A stretch of 64,000 bases of DNA from an uncultured Tissierellia bacterium (GTDB lineage: Bacteria > Bacillota > Clostridia > Tissierellales > Peptoniphilaceae), in NCBI GenBank assembly GCA_947253765.1, contig CAMYAK010000006.1, forward strand, positions 27,664 to 91,663. Reading direction: 5' to 3'. The notes beneath the pieces were generated by a model. The model saw only the letters and a program-made list of their open reading frames with translations, made no database searches and was not told the DNA's origin. The translations under genes and the position numbers were made by a program. This document shows positions 35,736 to 44,769 of this stretch, in pieces. Every line of letters starts with the position of its first letter. Within the stretch, counting starts at the first letter, position 1.

Positions 35736-36797
35736 TTAATACACAGTTACAGGAGCTCCTATAAAAATATTATTAAATATTTTCGGCATGACTGAGGGCA
35801 GGATATTCACGCAGCCGTGGCTGCCTACCCGTTTATAGGAAGAGGAATCCTTGTAGAAATTACGGGACCTTTGCCAGGCGGCATCATGAATACCGTAGCT
35901 GCCGGAGAAGGGGAGCCAATACTTGACCGGAGAACTGTAATCCTGGCCCACCAAGGTTTTATCGGTGGCCTTGCCTTGGATTGCAAAATTTCCTCTAATA
36001 GTTGGACTTGAGGGCTTGCCGGATATTATTGGGGTATTCAAAAATAGTCTGTGGTTTTTAAAGAGCCATAAATATTGGTGCCTAAGGCTTATGACTATAT
36101 GATTGTTACCGACCGTCCTTTCCCTTACAGCAGGTCCGGACAGGCGGCCGCTGTTATAACTCCATTCGTTTTTAACAGAATAGGACTTGGCATCCTGAGC
36201 CCGGCCGTCTTTGTCGAAATAGTAGGGGTTCTTACCTATATTTTCATAGCAGTCGGTCAGCATATGGGGGTTATAATAAAAGCTTTTTCCCTTATCCTTT
36301 ATCCAACCTGTGTGTAAGTTACCGGACTTAAGCCTGTAATATACCTTACCGTCGGCGGTAAAAGCTCCGATCCTGCCGAGAGGGATTTTTCCGTTTTTAG
36401 GAGCATAGTAAAGCTTGCCGTCAGAAGACTTAACCAGGGTAGACCTCAATATATTTCCGCTCCTGTCGTAGTAATATCCATAGTCATTATTGACCTTGAC
36501 AAATTTATTGGTCGGACCGTCTTCATGGCTCAAACTCGGTTCTTCGGATTCCTGCCAATCATCATTTCCGGGCAGGCTGTGTTTTTCAGGATCTTCCTTA
36601 TATTCCGGGTATAGGATTGGATTTTCACGTGCCTCCTCAATTGATTTAAAGAAAAGATCCTTGGAATAGGCCTTTGCTTCCGGAAGAACCAGGGCCATAG
36701 AAAAGAAAATGGCCATTGAAGCAAAAAGAAAAAATTTTTTAAGAAAATTTCCGGAATTGTTTATATCAACATTGTGTTTAAATTTTTTATCCTTCAT
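35736..36797 (-). CDS. Secreted L,D-transpeptidase (YkuD domain) with cell-wall-binding repeats
   Basis: The 353-residue protein has a signal or anchor helix (about residues 19-42), a charged stretch, then Tyr/Gly-rich repeats of the choline/cell-wall-binding type (YYYDRSGNI, KLYYAPKNGKI, KVYYRLKSG, SFYYNPHM, PYYFDKDGRA; about 105-200). The C-terminal YkuD domain has the motif GSHGCVN with the catalytic Cys at about 329 and the upstream conserved His in YGIHDA. It would cross-link or modify peptidoglycan by L,D-transpeptidation outside the membrane. The ribosome site is AGGAGG. It lies 16 bases after the TIM44-like gene and is likely co-transcribed. Confidence 0.92.
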   Translation of the reverse strand: MKDKKFKHNVDINNSGNFLKKFFLFASMAIFFSMALVLPEAKAYSKDLFFKSIEEARENPILYPEYKEDPEKHSLPGNDDWQESEEPSLSHEDGPTNKFVKVNNDYGYYYDRSGNILRSTLVKSSDGKLYYAPKNGKIPLGRIGAFTADGKVYYRLKSGNLHTGWIKDKGKSFYYNPHMLTDCYENIGKNPYYFDKDGRAQDAKSYSVKNEWSYNSGRLSGPAVRERTVGNNHIVISLRHQYLWLFKNHRLFLNTPIISGKPSSPTIRGNFAIQGKATDKTLVGQDYSSPVKYWLPFSGSYGIHDAAWQRSRNFYKDSSSYKRVGSHGCVNILPSVMPKIFNNIFIGAPVTVY

Positions 36798-36813
36798 TAA
36801 ATTCCTCCTGATC

Positions 36814-37722
36814 CTAAAGCTTGACTTGAGAAAGTGGCTTCAATTCTGTCAAGAGCCATTGATAGGCTCCCGCATTGACCTGGGATCCGCAGTATTCACA
36901 AACCCCGTTTTGGTCTATAGATAAGTTAGCTCCGCAATTTGGACATTGGGTTACTTTACCCTCGTATTCTCCGCCGCTTCTGGCATCAAGCTTGCGGAAA
37001 AACAACATCCTGTATGTCATAATGTAGCGGTCACCCGGACGGCCCTTAATGATTTTTCCTGTTGTGTCATCTACAACATAGTCCTTATACCTGGCTTTTA
37101 TTATGCAGGAAAGGTATTGGTTTCGGCTGTCCTTGGAGAACTTTTCCAGCCTGTTATCGAGAACGCTAAGGTCTTCGACAATATTTGTTTTTGATTTTTT
37201 TATATAGTCATCAAGCTGTTGCTTGTGTTGGAAATATAGCTGGTCGGCTTCAAAAGTCCTAAGTATTTTGGGATCCTTTTCTGTCCAGGCGTTTTGAAGA
37301 GCAACAAAGACGCTTGAAGCCCGGCTTAAAAACTCCTGGTCTGAAAAATCCGGATCTATCTTTAAAAGATCGTCAAGCCCGTTTTCTTGAGGAGCAAATA
37401 AGTCCCGGTCAGCCTCTACATCTTCTGATTTATAAGAATTGGCATCCTTGTTGTTTTTAATGTTAAAAATCCTTGTAACTACCACGATCCCGACTATTAT
37501 CAGGAAGGGTAGTGGAAATCGCGAGAACATATAGAAAAAGAAGAAGGGGTCAATCCCAAAGAGGCTGTTTGAAGAGCCGCCTCCAAAGCTTCTTCCGCCT
37601 TCCCATTTATTTGAATCCCAGTCCAGACCGCCGCCTACATCAGCCATTGCAGGTCTGAGACTGATTAATATTGTTAAAACAAGTAGAAATAAAAAAATCT
37701 TTAGCCATTTGTTTCTTTTCAT
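36814..37722 (-). CDS. TIM44-like domain protein with C-terminal zinc ribbon
   Basis: The 302-residue protein has an N-terminal signal or membrane helix (KIFLFLLVLTILISL), a Gly/Ser-rich segment (GGGLDWDSNKWEGGRSFGGG) and a second membrane helix (about 64-85). The soluble part (about 120-255) fits the TIM44-like/NTF2-type fold (DPDFSDQEFLSRASSVFVALQNAW). It ends with a CxxC-x12-CxxC zinc ribbon (CPNCGANL, CEYCGSQV). The family is common in Firmicutes; its role is not known. It is upstream of the L,D-transpeptidase in what looks like a two-gene envelope operon. Confidence 0.82.
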   Translation of the reverse strand: MKRNKWLKIFLFLLVLTILISLRPAMADVGGGLDWDSNKWEGGRSFGGGSSNSLFGIDPFFFFYMFSRFPLPFLIIVGIVVVTRIFNIKNNKDANSYKSEDVEADRDLFAPQENGLDDLLKIDPDFSDQEFLSRASSVFVALQNAWTEKDPKILRTFEADQLYFQHKQQLDDYIKKSKTNIVEDLSVLDNRLEKFSKDSRNQYLSCIIKARYKDYVVDDTTGKIIKGRPGDRYIMTYRMLFFRKLDARSGGEYEGKVTQCPNCGANLSIDQNGVCEYCGSQVNAGAYQWLLTELKPLSQVKL

Positions 37723-37819
37723 AATTTGTCCCTTCAGAGAAATTTTTAAATATTGATTATTTCAACAAATATTTTAACTCACAAGTAATATAATTGCTAT
37801 GTAAAGGAAAAGTATATCA

Positions 37820-37835
37820 GGTCAAGGACTTGACC
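37820..37835. promoter_or_regulatory. Inverted repeat GGTCAAGGACTTGACC, possible operator
   Basis: A perfect 7-base inverted repeat with a two-base centre lies in the divergent gap between the TIM44-like gene and the small membrane protein at 37875. It could be a dimer-binding site; it also contains TTGACC, a possible -35. Function not established. Confidence 0.35.
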
Positions 37836-37874
37836 CTATATGTTATTATAGATAAAAAACAAAGGAGTTAATTT

Positions 37875-38258
37875 ATGTCCGGAATTTTTAAAATAATAAG
37901 TCAATACCAGGGAAAATTGATTATGTTTCCAATTCTGACCCTGCTATTTGTTTTAGCAACATTTGCCTTCTTCATCTTGGACAGGGGGAGAAAAACAAAA
38001 TATTTACCGGCTATTTTAGGCATTATTTCCGGAATAATATTAATATTTATAGGTTGGGGAAAGCTCACCCACCCAAGCGGCTTGAAAACCGTTTGGTACG
38101 GCCTTGCAACCTTTACAGCAGCCTGCATAGCTCTGGGGTCGGCCTGGCTTTTGACGATTTTTTCATCTTTTTCTCATAAGCCTAAAGCCCCGAACAGGGC
38201 GGTAGGGGCTAGAAGGCCCGGGCCCAGACAGGCTATAAAGGAAAATAGTGTAAAATAG
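37875..38258 (+). CDS. Small three-helix membrane protein, function unknown
   Basis: The 127-residue protein has three predicted membrane helices (about 16-35, 43-60 and 74-97) followed by a basic Pro/Arg-rich cytoplasmic-type tail (KPKAPNRAVGARRPGPRQA). ATG 37875 has AAAGGAG before it. It stands alone between divergent and convergent neighbours and ends in its own terminator. Family not recognised. Confidence 0.7.
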   Translation: MSGIFKIISQYQGKLIMFPILTLLFVLATFAFFILDRGRKTKYLPAILGIISGIILIFIGWGKLTHPSGLKTVWYGLATFTAACIALGSAWLLTIFSSFSHKPKAPNRAVGARRPGPRQAIKENSVK

Positions 38259-38275
38259 GACACTATTATAAGAAA

Positions 38276-38314
38276 CCCGATGATTGTGGAACACACGATC
38301 ATCGGGCTTTTTTT
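38276..38314 (+). terminator. Terminator after the three-helix membrane protein
   Basis: CCCGATGAT and ATCATCGGG form a 9-base-pair stem with an inner TGTG/CACA pairing, followed by CTTTTTTT. Confidence 0.88.
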
Positions 38315-38334
38315 ATAATTTAAATTGTGGCGGA

Positions 38335-38985
38335 CTAATGGTTGAGCTCAAAGCTCATAGTCAAATTATTCTCGCCGATCTCGTCCAAAGAAAGCACAAA
38401 AGATCCGATCTCTGAAGAGAAGGCTACATGGGGGCCGATCCAAGAGCAGGTAAATATACCGAAAAGAGAAGTTTTGACTGAAAGGCCTGAAGGCTTGCTT
38501 TTTATCATGAGTCCTGAAGAAACAAGCTTTTGGACAAGAAGAGTTAGATTTTTAATCATGTCCTCGGTATCAGCATAAGTGAAATGACCGTCAATAGAAA
38601 AGGTGCATATTCGTTTATTAAGAGAGTCACGGCTTTTAAAATCATAGGGCTTGCGGTTGTATAAAAATGCCAGGGCATAGCTTATGACCAACCTCAAACC
38701 TATATCTCTTATGTTTAACAGTCTTTTTTTATAGGAAACCTGCATTTTCAAGTCCGGGGAATCGGCTTTACCCTCGAAAACATGGACCGGCTTATCTCCA
38801 TCCATATATACACGGATAAGGCGGCTTGAACCTATACACCCGTCTTCTATGGGTATGGCCAAGTCTGAATATAAAGGAAAAATGCTGTCGCTGAAGCTCA
38901 CATGACTATACTTGCCCTCAAGTCTTTTATCTGTCACCCGGGCAATGAGCTCGCATTGGTATGGATTGATAATTAAGCTCTTCAT
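38335..38985 (-). CDS. AlaX-like (alanyl-tRNA editing domain) protein lacking metal ligands
   Basis: The 216-residue product resembles the AlaX/AlaRS editing family through its length: INPYQCELIARVTDKRLEGKY and PLYSDLAIPIEDGCIG match the N-terminal barrel, KRLLNIRDIGLRLVISYAL sits where the HxxxH metal motif belongs, and CSWIGPHVAFSSEIGSFVL aligns with CGGTHVxxTGEIGxFxI. Both His of the first motif are replaced and the Cys of CGGTH appears as Trp, so tRNA-Ala deacylation is doubtful. I place the start at CAT 38983-38985, with TTAGGAGGACCT before it. It diverges from comEC. Homology rests on my alignment by eye. Confidence 0.65.
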   Translation of the reverse strand: MKSLIINPYQCELIARVTDKRLEGKYSHVSFSDSIFPLYSDLAIPIEDGCIGSSRLIRVYMDGDKPVHVFEGKADSPDLKMQVSYKKRLLNIRDIGLRLVISYALAFLYNRKPYDFKSRDSLNKRICTFSIDGHFTYADTEDMIKNLTLLVQKLVSSGLMIKSKPSGLSVKTSLFGIFTCSWIGPHVAFSSEIGSFVLSLDEIGENNLTMSFELNH

Positions 38986-39053
38986 AGGTCCTCCTAATTG
39001 GATATTGTACCACAGGAGAGGAGCCGGGAATACGTTAGTAGAAAGGAATAAGC

Positions 39054-41486
39054 TTGCAAACAATAGATAAATTTCTTATTTGGGCCATTCTAAGCTTTTA
39101 TTCCTATAGGATGGGTCTGGGAATGATATTTTTGCTTATTGCCGCCATCTTTCTATTATGGTCGTTTTTTAAAGGGCCTCGCTTTTCAATATATTCCCTG
39201 GCTATAGGCCTAGCTATTCTTCTGTCATTTATTTCAGAGCCCCACCTGAATTTATACAAGGCGGACGGGGCGACATTTGAAGCCGAAATCAGATGGATTA
39301 GAAGCAGGCGTGAAAAAAGTGGTGAAAAGGGGATTTTCAAAGTTATTTCCGGGCCATATAAGAACAAGATTTTTATTTCAGACAATCGGACAAGCCCAAG
39401 CGGAAGCCTCGAGCTTGCGAAGGTTAAAATTAGGGCCTTTGACCGGCCGGCCTTTAACAACCGCTTTAACGAAGAAAACTATATGGAAAAACAGGGCTTT
39501 AGCGGCCGGGCCCAAGTCAAGGTTAAAAAAGTTATTCATAAGGTTTATGGTCAGGATTTTAAAACAAGGATCTTAGAGGGGCTTAAATCATCTTTTGACC
39601 GGATTCCGGGTCAGGCGGGATTATTTTTAAAAAGAATAGTCTTGGGATCTTCTGCGGTCGGTGATTATTCTATGAAAGATACAATAAAGGATCTGGGCCT
39701 GTCCCACCTCCTGGCCGCATCAGGCTTACACGTGGGTATGATATTTTCATGGGCAATTTTTATTCTTTCGTTTTTTCCCATCAAAAGAGCCCTTGCAGAC
39801 CTGGTAATATTTAGTTTTCTATCCTTTTATGCCTACATATTGGACTTTCCGCCTTCTATTTGCAGGGCTGTTTTTTTCATGCTTTTTAAAGAAATTGCAA
39901 TATTGTTTAAGGGGAGGGGGACAAATAGGAGGGCCTTTCTTTTAAGCCTGTTTTTATACCTGGTATTCAGGCCATACGCCGCCCTGGATTATGGGCTTCT
40001 TTTATCCTACGGGTCCAGCATTGCCATAGCTCTTATGGGGAGCCTTGAAAGGAGAAGGCCCTCTAACAGCCAGATAATAAAGAGCATCAGGGCTTCAATA
40101 GCCATAAATATAATTAATCTACCGATGATGGCGAGTATGGGAGCAAGTCTGAATTCAGCCGTTATATTGGGGAACATGTTGGCTATTCCTACATTTTCGG
40201 GCCTCTTCGCCTTGGGCCTCTTTGCCTATATTTTTGCATTTTTGCCCTTGTTTGGTTGGTTAATAGTGAGGGTTTATATAGTGGCGTATTTTTTATTCAG
40301 TGCCTTGATAGAAAGCCTGGCTGCCTTGGACATACCCAAATTTGATCCGGTAAGATACCTGGATTTCCTGACCCAATATGTGTTTATTGCAGGACTGATC
40401 ATTGTCTTTATATTCAACAAAATTAGAATTATAAGATTTGATAAAAGGGTGTTTGGACAAATCTCCGGCCGGGCCCTTTATGAAGTTAAAAAGAAGGCAC
40501 TGATTTTTACTGTATTGGTGGTCATAATCCTTCCCAGTCTTGACAAGGTTTCAAAAAATTTATTCATAGGCCTGGATGTCGGCCAGGGGGACGGTCTCCT
40601 TTTCAAATCCCAAAAGGCAAACATCATGTTCGATACCGGGGGGAGATTTTCAGATAAAAAGGAAAAGAATGGGGACGGGGTTATGCTCTGCTCAAAGCTC
40701 AGGTCTTACGGGGTCAATAGGATAGATGCGGTTTTTATTTCCCACCCGGACTATGACCATATGGGGAATCTTGACAAGCTCCTGGACCATATGAAGGTGT
40801 TGAGGGTCTTTACATCACCGATGTCTGACGGGTCATTTCCAAAAGATATTCAAAACATGGTCAGAAAAAGCAAGAAATCATCGGGGGCAAGGTGCATAGC
40901 AATGAAGGCGGATACCCAATACCTGTTCTCAAATAATCCTGATAGGGACAACAAGACTGCTGATGAAAATAGGATCATAGTCAGGGTTGTAAGAGAGGGT
41001 CAGTATGATGCAGAGAATAAAAACGGGGGTTCGGCGGTCGTCCTGCTAAAATACGGTCCTAGGATACTTCTTACAGGAGACTATGAACCGGATATAGATG
41101 CAAAGAAATTCGGAAGGGGGATTGATCTCTTGAAACTGGCCCACCACGGATCAAAAAACGGGTCATCCGAAAACATGTTAAAATCTTGGCAACCCAAGCA
41201 GACCCTCATATCTTCGGGCAGGAACAATCGCTATGGCCATCCCGCCAAGTCCGTAATAAAAAGGCTGAAAAAACTGAAATTGCCCTACCGGATAACCGCA
41301 TATGAGGGCGACATAATCTACTCTTATAACGGAGGAAAATTGAGGGCTTATTCAAAAAAAAAGGTCGACCTTATGCAGGTGACCTCTTATATTGAAGCTT
41401 GTATTTTAGCCTTGCTTGTCATTGCCCTTGTTGACCGGCTCAAAAAAGGCAGGGATCAGGAAAGTATTTCTTTGGAGGTCAGGTGA
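39054..41486 (+). CDS. comEC: ComEC/Rec2 DNA internalization protein
   Basis: The 810-residue protein is the DNA-uptake channel: N-terminal membrane helices and OB-like DUF4131 region, the central competence domain with HLLAASGLHVGMIFSW, and a C-terminal metallo-beta-lactamase domain with FISHPDYDHMGN and KLAHHGSKNGS. A further hydrophobic helix (SYIEACILALLVIALV) follows this domain near the C-terminus. The TTG start follows AAAGGA. It would bring single-stranded DNA across the membrane. comEA is not adjacent, and whether the organism is competent cannot be judged here. The 3' end overlaps the convergent rodA gene by eight bases. Confidence 0.93.
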   Translation: MQTIDKFLIWAILSFYSYRMGLGMIFLLIAAIFLLWSFFKGPRFSIYSLAIGLAILLSFISEPHLNLYKADGATFEAEIRWIRSRREKSGEKGIFKVISGPYKNKIFISDNRTSPSGSLELAKVKIRAFDRPAFNNRFNEENYMEKQGFSGRAQVKVKKVIHKVYGQDFKTRILEGLKSSFDRIPGQAGLFLKRIVLGSSAVGDYSMKDTIKDLGLSHLLAASGLHVGMIFSWAIFILSFFPIKRALADLVIFSFLSFYAYILDFPPSICRAVFFMLFKEIAILFKGRGTNRRAFLLSLFLYLVFRPYAALDYGLLLSYGSSIAIALMGSLERRRPSNSQIIKSIRASIAINIINLPMMASMGASLNSAVILGNMLAIPTFSGLFALGLFAYIFAFLPLFGWLIVRVYIVAYFLFSALIESLAALDIPKFDPVRYLDFLTQYVFIAGLIIVFIFNKIRIIRFDKRVFGQISGRALYEVKKKALIFTVLVVIILPSLDKVSKNLFIGLDVGQGDGLLFKSQKANIMFDTGGRFSDKKEKNGDGVMLCSKLRSYGVNRIDAVFISHPDYDHMGNLDKLLDHMKVLRVFTSPMSDGSFPKDIQNMVRKSKKSSGARCIAMKADTQYLFSNNPDRDNKTADENRIIVRVVREGQYDAENKNGGSAVVLLKYGPRILLTGDYEPDIDAKKFGRGIDLLKLAHHGSKNGSSENMLKSWQPKQTLISSGRNNRYGHPAKSVIKRLKKLKLPYRITAYEGDIIYSYNGGKLRAYSKKKVDLMQVTSYIEACILALLVIALVDRLKKGRDQESISLEVR

Positions 41487-42591
41487 ATTCCAGGGTTTTT
41501 CTCTGACATCCCACGGAAAGTACCAGGCCTATTGACATCAGGTTCAGAACCTGGAAAGTTCCTCCTTTGCTTATGAGCGGAAGGGGGATACCGGTAACCG
41601 GCATAAGTCCCATGGTCATACCGATATTTTCAAAAATGTGGACAAAGATCATAGCGGCAATCCCTATGACCAGGAAAGATTGGAAGGGACTGTTGGCCCT
41701 GTAGGCTATTATGATCATCCTATAAAGCATAAGGGCATATGACAGTATAAGCAGGCAGCCGCCTATAAAACCGAACTCTTCAACCAAGGCCGTAAATATA
41801 TAGTCGGTCTGTTGTTCGGGGATAAATCCGTATTGGGTCTGGGTTCCCTTTAAAAAACCCCTGCCTGTCAACTTGCCTGACCCTATGGCTATGATTCCCT
41901 GTAGACTCTGGTAGTTCGAGCCTCGTGGGTCCCTTGAAGGGTCAATGAAGTTCAAGATCCTGAGCTTCTGTATATCGCTGAGTCTCGTATATATTAGAGG
42001 GATCAGGAGCAGGGCTACAATGGCTGCAAAAGCTATGTATTTCCAAGAGATCCCGGCATAGAAAATCATCATTGCCATAAAGAAAAGGAGTACGGCTGCG
42101 GTTCCGAGGTCAGGCTGACGGAGGATCAAAAAAATCGGGATCCCCATGGATATTGCCAGAATCAGCAAGGTCTTGGGCTTGTTTATTTCGATTTGGTACT
42201 TATCCAAAATAAAAGCCAGGAAAATAATGACTCCGAATTTTGAAAACTCTGAAGGCTGGAAGGTCACAGGACCAAGTTTAAGCCAGGAGTTGGCTCCCCA
42301 TTGCTCAGCTCCGAATCCGAATGCCAGAGTAGCCAATAGCAGGATTAAAACTATTGTGAATACGGGCCAGGCGAGCTTTTTCAGGTAGTCAATATCAATG
42401 TGCTGGATAATCGGTATAAGTATAAACCCGAACACCGTGGCCATTATCTGGGCAAATAAAGGACCTATCCCGGTGCTCATCCTGTAGGTGCTTGACCTTA
42501 TAGCTATCAGCCCTATCCCACATAGGAACAGGCAAGTCAGTAAAAGCACCCAATCAAAGTTTTTAAAAACTTTTTTATTTCTGTTAAACAT
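41479..42591 (-). CDS. rodA: RodA-type peptidoglycan glycosyltransferase (SEDS family)
   Basis: The 370-residue membrane protein polymerises lipid II for cell elongation. It has about ten helices, the catalytic-Asp segment PEQQTDYIFTALVEEFGF, the GSGKLTGRGFLKGTQTQYGFIPE loop and GMTMGLMPVTGIPLPLIS. The residue after LIS is Lys instead of the usual Tyr. The start at 42591 follows a GAAAGGG ribosome site; the longer upstream reading is not supported. RodA rather than FtsW is favoured by GLMPVTGIPLPLIS. It converges on comEC with no terminator between. Confidence 0.9.
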   Translation of the reverse strand: MFNRNKKVFKNFDWVLLLTCLFLCGIGLIAIRSSTYRMSTGIGPLFAQIMATVFGFILIPIIQHIDIDYLKKLAWPVFTIVLILLLATLAFGFGAEQWGANSWLKLGPVTFQPSEFSKFGVIIFLAFILDKYQIEINKPKTLLILAISMGIPIFLILRQPDLGTAAVLLFFMAMMIFYAGISWKYIAFAAIVALLLIPLIYTRLSDIQKLRILNFIDPSRDPRGSNYQSLQGIIAIGSGKLTGRGFLKGTQTQYGFIPEQQTDYIFTALVEEFGFIGGCLLILSYALMLYRMIIIAYRANSPFQSFLVIGIAAMIFVHIFENIGMTMGLMPVTGIPLPLISKGGTFQVLNLMSIGLVLSVGCQRKTLEFT

Positions 42592-42634
42592 CTTTTCCCT
42601 TTCAAAGTAAAAGCTCAATCCTGTCGAACATATT

Positions 42635-42662
42635 TTGTTATCAACCTGTTCTCCATTATAAT
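42635..42662 (+). promoter_or_regulatory. Promoter of nth, with palindromic -10 shared with rodA side
   Basis: TTGTTA at 42635-42640, a 16-base spacer and TATAAT at 42657-42662. The -10 is part of the perfect palindrome CCATTATAATGG (42653-42664), so the minus strand also shows TATAAT toward rodA, although with a poor -35. Confidence 0.6.
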
Positions 42663-42718
42663 GGAATAACCGTATTTTATGTAGGGGTAAATTCAAGTGT
42701 GGACACAAAGGAGGAGAT

Positions 42719-43408
42719 ATGGGACAAATCAGCAAAAAAGATGCAGCAAAGGTAATGGACATTTTATTTTCCGCCTATCCGGGCCTGGAGCCCTTTCTAA
42801 CAGCTGCCAATCCATACCAAAGCCTTGTGGCCACTATTCTTTCAGCCCAGACAACCGACCTCCAGGTAAACAAGGTTACTCCCGATCTTTTTGCGGAGTA
42901 TCCGGGACCGGAAAGTCTGGCCAAGGCCTCGGTTGACCAAGTTATTTCATATATAAAATCAATAGGATTTTTCAGAAACAAGGCTAAGAACATCATAAAC
43001 GCTTCAAAAAAAATTGTTGAGGACTTCGATGGCCAAGTGCCTGACAATATGGATGACCTCCTGACCTTGCCGGGAGTAGGACGAAAGACTGCCAATGTTG
43101 TCCTGGCCAATTCCTTCGGGATCCCGTCCGTGCCTGTCGACACCCATGTCTTTAGGGTCACAAACAGGATAGGCCTTTCTGAAAGCAAAAATCCCGAGGA
43201 GTGCGAACAGGACCTTAGGAAAATCCTTGACAAGGAAATATGGAATTACAGCCACCTGTCAATAATCAAGCATGGAAGGGAAGTTTGCCGGGCCAGAAAT
43301 CCCAAGTGTGAAGTCTGCCCAATAAGCGAATTTTGCAAATATTATAAGGCCAATATAAAGGGCAAGGCTAATACTAAGGCCGGCAAGAAAACGGGGGCAA
43401 AGTCATGA
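42719..43408 (+). CDS. nth: Endonuclease III
   Basis: The 229-residue base-excision DNA glycosylase/AP lyase removes oxidised pyrimidines. The helix-hairpin-helix LPGVGRKTANVVL contains the catalytic Lys, VDTHVFRVTNRIGL the catalytic Asp, and the C-terminus binds [4Fe-4S] through C-x6-C-x2-C-x5-C (CRARNPKCEVCPISEFC). GAGGAG precedes the ATG. It overlaps the next gene by four bases. Confidence 0.96.
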   Translation: MGQISKKDAAKVMDILFSAYPGLEPFLTAANPYQSLVATILSAQTTDLQVNKVTPDLFAEYPGPESLAKASVDQVISYIKSIGFFRNKAKNIINASKKIVEDFDGQVPDNMDDLLTLPGVGRKTANVVLANSFGIPSVPVDTHVFRVTNRIGLSESKNPEECEQDLRKILDKEIWNYSHLSIIKHGREVCRARNPKCEVCPISEFCKYYKANIKGKANTKAGKKTGAKS

Positions 43409-44658
43409 AGCTGGCTATTATAGGCGGTGGAGCTGCAGGAGTAAGTCTGGTATCTTTTCTTGTCTGCCAAGTTGGTGAGGAGAAACTTCCGGAAATCGAC
43501 CTCTTTGAGGCGTCAGACCGGACTCTAAGGAAGGTCAGGGCAAGCGGAAACGGTCGCTGCAATTTTACAAACAGAAATATGGGACCGGGATTCTATACCG
43601 GATCGGAAAAAGACTTTGTAAAGCAAGGCCTGGATAAATTCTCATTCGAGCAGGTCTGTGAATTCTTTAGAAAGATGGGGCTTCCATATAGGACGCTGGA
43701 ATCCGGGATGACTTATCCTTCTACAATGAAAGCTGAAAGCCTGTGCCTTGTCTTAGAGGCCGGAATTAAATATTCCAAGTGCAGACTCCATACGGATAGT
43801 GAAATTGTAGGTCTTAGCAAAAACAGAGAGGGCTTCTATCTAAAAGAAAAGGCCAAGGGAATAGAAAAACCGAAAGTATATGGACCCTTTGACGCTGTCG
43901 TATTGGCAAGCGGCGGGGCCTATGGCATAGGGGAAAAAGAGCGGTCATGCGGCTACTCTTTGGCCAAAAGTCTTGGCCATTCAATAAGCCCCCTGCATGC
44001 CGGAATAGTTGGACTCAAGGCCGAAGAAAAAGATTTTTGTAGAAAACTCTCGGGCATAAAGATTATCGCAGGCCTATCCTACGGGTCCAAATATATAGAA
44101 GACGATATCTTGTTTACTGACTATGGCCTATCAGGAATGGCCATTTTTAGGGCATCAAATGAGATACTTGATGAAGTCAAGGATAAAAATGATTGCAAAA
44201 TTCATCTGGATCTTATTCCGGATATTAGCGAAAACGACTTGATTGACGAGCTGGGCCGGTTAATGGCAAAAAGAAAAAATTGGATGATAGAAGATTGCCT
44301 CCGGGGCTACTTACATAAAGAAATAGTCGTAGAGACCTTGAAAAAAATAGGACTTGATCAAAAAACCGAAATCGCAGGCATTGATAAATCGGAGATTAAA
44401 GCTTGGATAAAACAAATAAAGTCAATGGAATTCACGGTGACCGGGACCAGAAACAAGGATAGGGGCCAGGTTACATGTGGGGGAATATCCTGCACAGATG
44501 TGGATCCGTCCAGCCTGGAATCAAAATTATGTGAAAACCTGTATTTTGCCGGGGAAATTCTCAATGTTCAGGGCACTTGCGGGGGCTACAACCTACATTG
44601 GGCTTGGACCTCAGCCAAGTTGATATCAGACTCCATAAAGAGCAAACTTGAGAATTAA
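43405..44658 (+). CDS. HI0933-like (BaiN/YhiN family) FAD-binding oxidoreductase
   Basis: The 417-residue flavoprotein has the N-terminal FAD motif IIGGGAAGVSLVSFL, the family segment KVRASGNGRCNFTN, LASGGAYG in the middle, and a C-terminal closing motif with YFAGEILNVQGTCGGYNLHWAWTSA. It belongs to the HI0933-like family, often called aminoacetone oxidase-like; substrates are mostly unknown. It overlaps nth by four bases (ATGA), which suggests coupled translation. Confidence 0.9.
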   Translation: MKLAIIGGGAAGVSLVSFLVCQVGEEKLPEIDLFEASDRTLRKVRASGNGRCNFTNRNMGPGFYTGSEKDFVKQGLDKFSFEQVCEFFRKMGLPYRTLESGMTYPSTMKAESLCLVLEAGIKYSKCRLHTDSEIVGLSKNREGFYLKEKAKGIEKPKVYGPFDAVVLASGGAYGIGEKERSCGYSLAKSLGHSISPLHAGIVGLKAEEKDFCRKLSGIKIIAGLSYGSKYIEDDILFTDYGLSGMAIFRASNEILDEVKDKNDCKIHLDLIPDISENDLIDELGRLMAKRKNWMIEDCLRGYLHKEIVVETLKKIGLDQKTEIAGIDKSEIKAWIKQIKSMEFTVTGTRNKDRGQVTCGGISCTDVDPSSLESKLCENLYFAGEILNVQGTCGGYNLHWAWTSAKLISDSIKSKLEN

Positions 44659-44769
44659 CATATCCTAACATGAAAACTTTTTACATCTGATCTGAAATAT
44701 TAATAAATAAATGGTAAAATAGAAAAATATTATGTTTAGCCCAACCCGGGGCGATGAAAGGAGCACACC

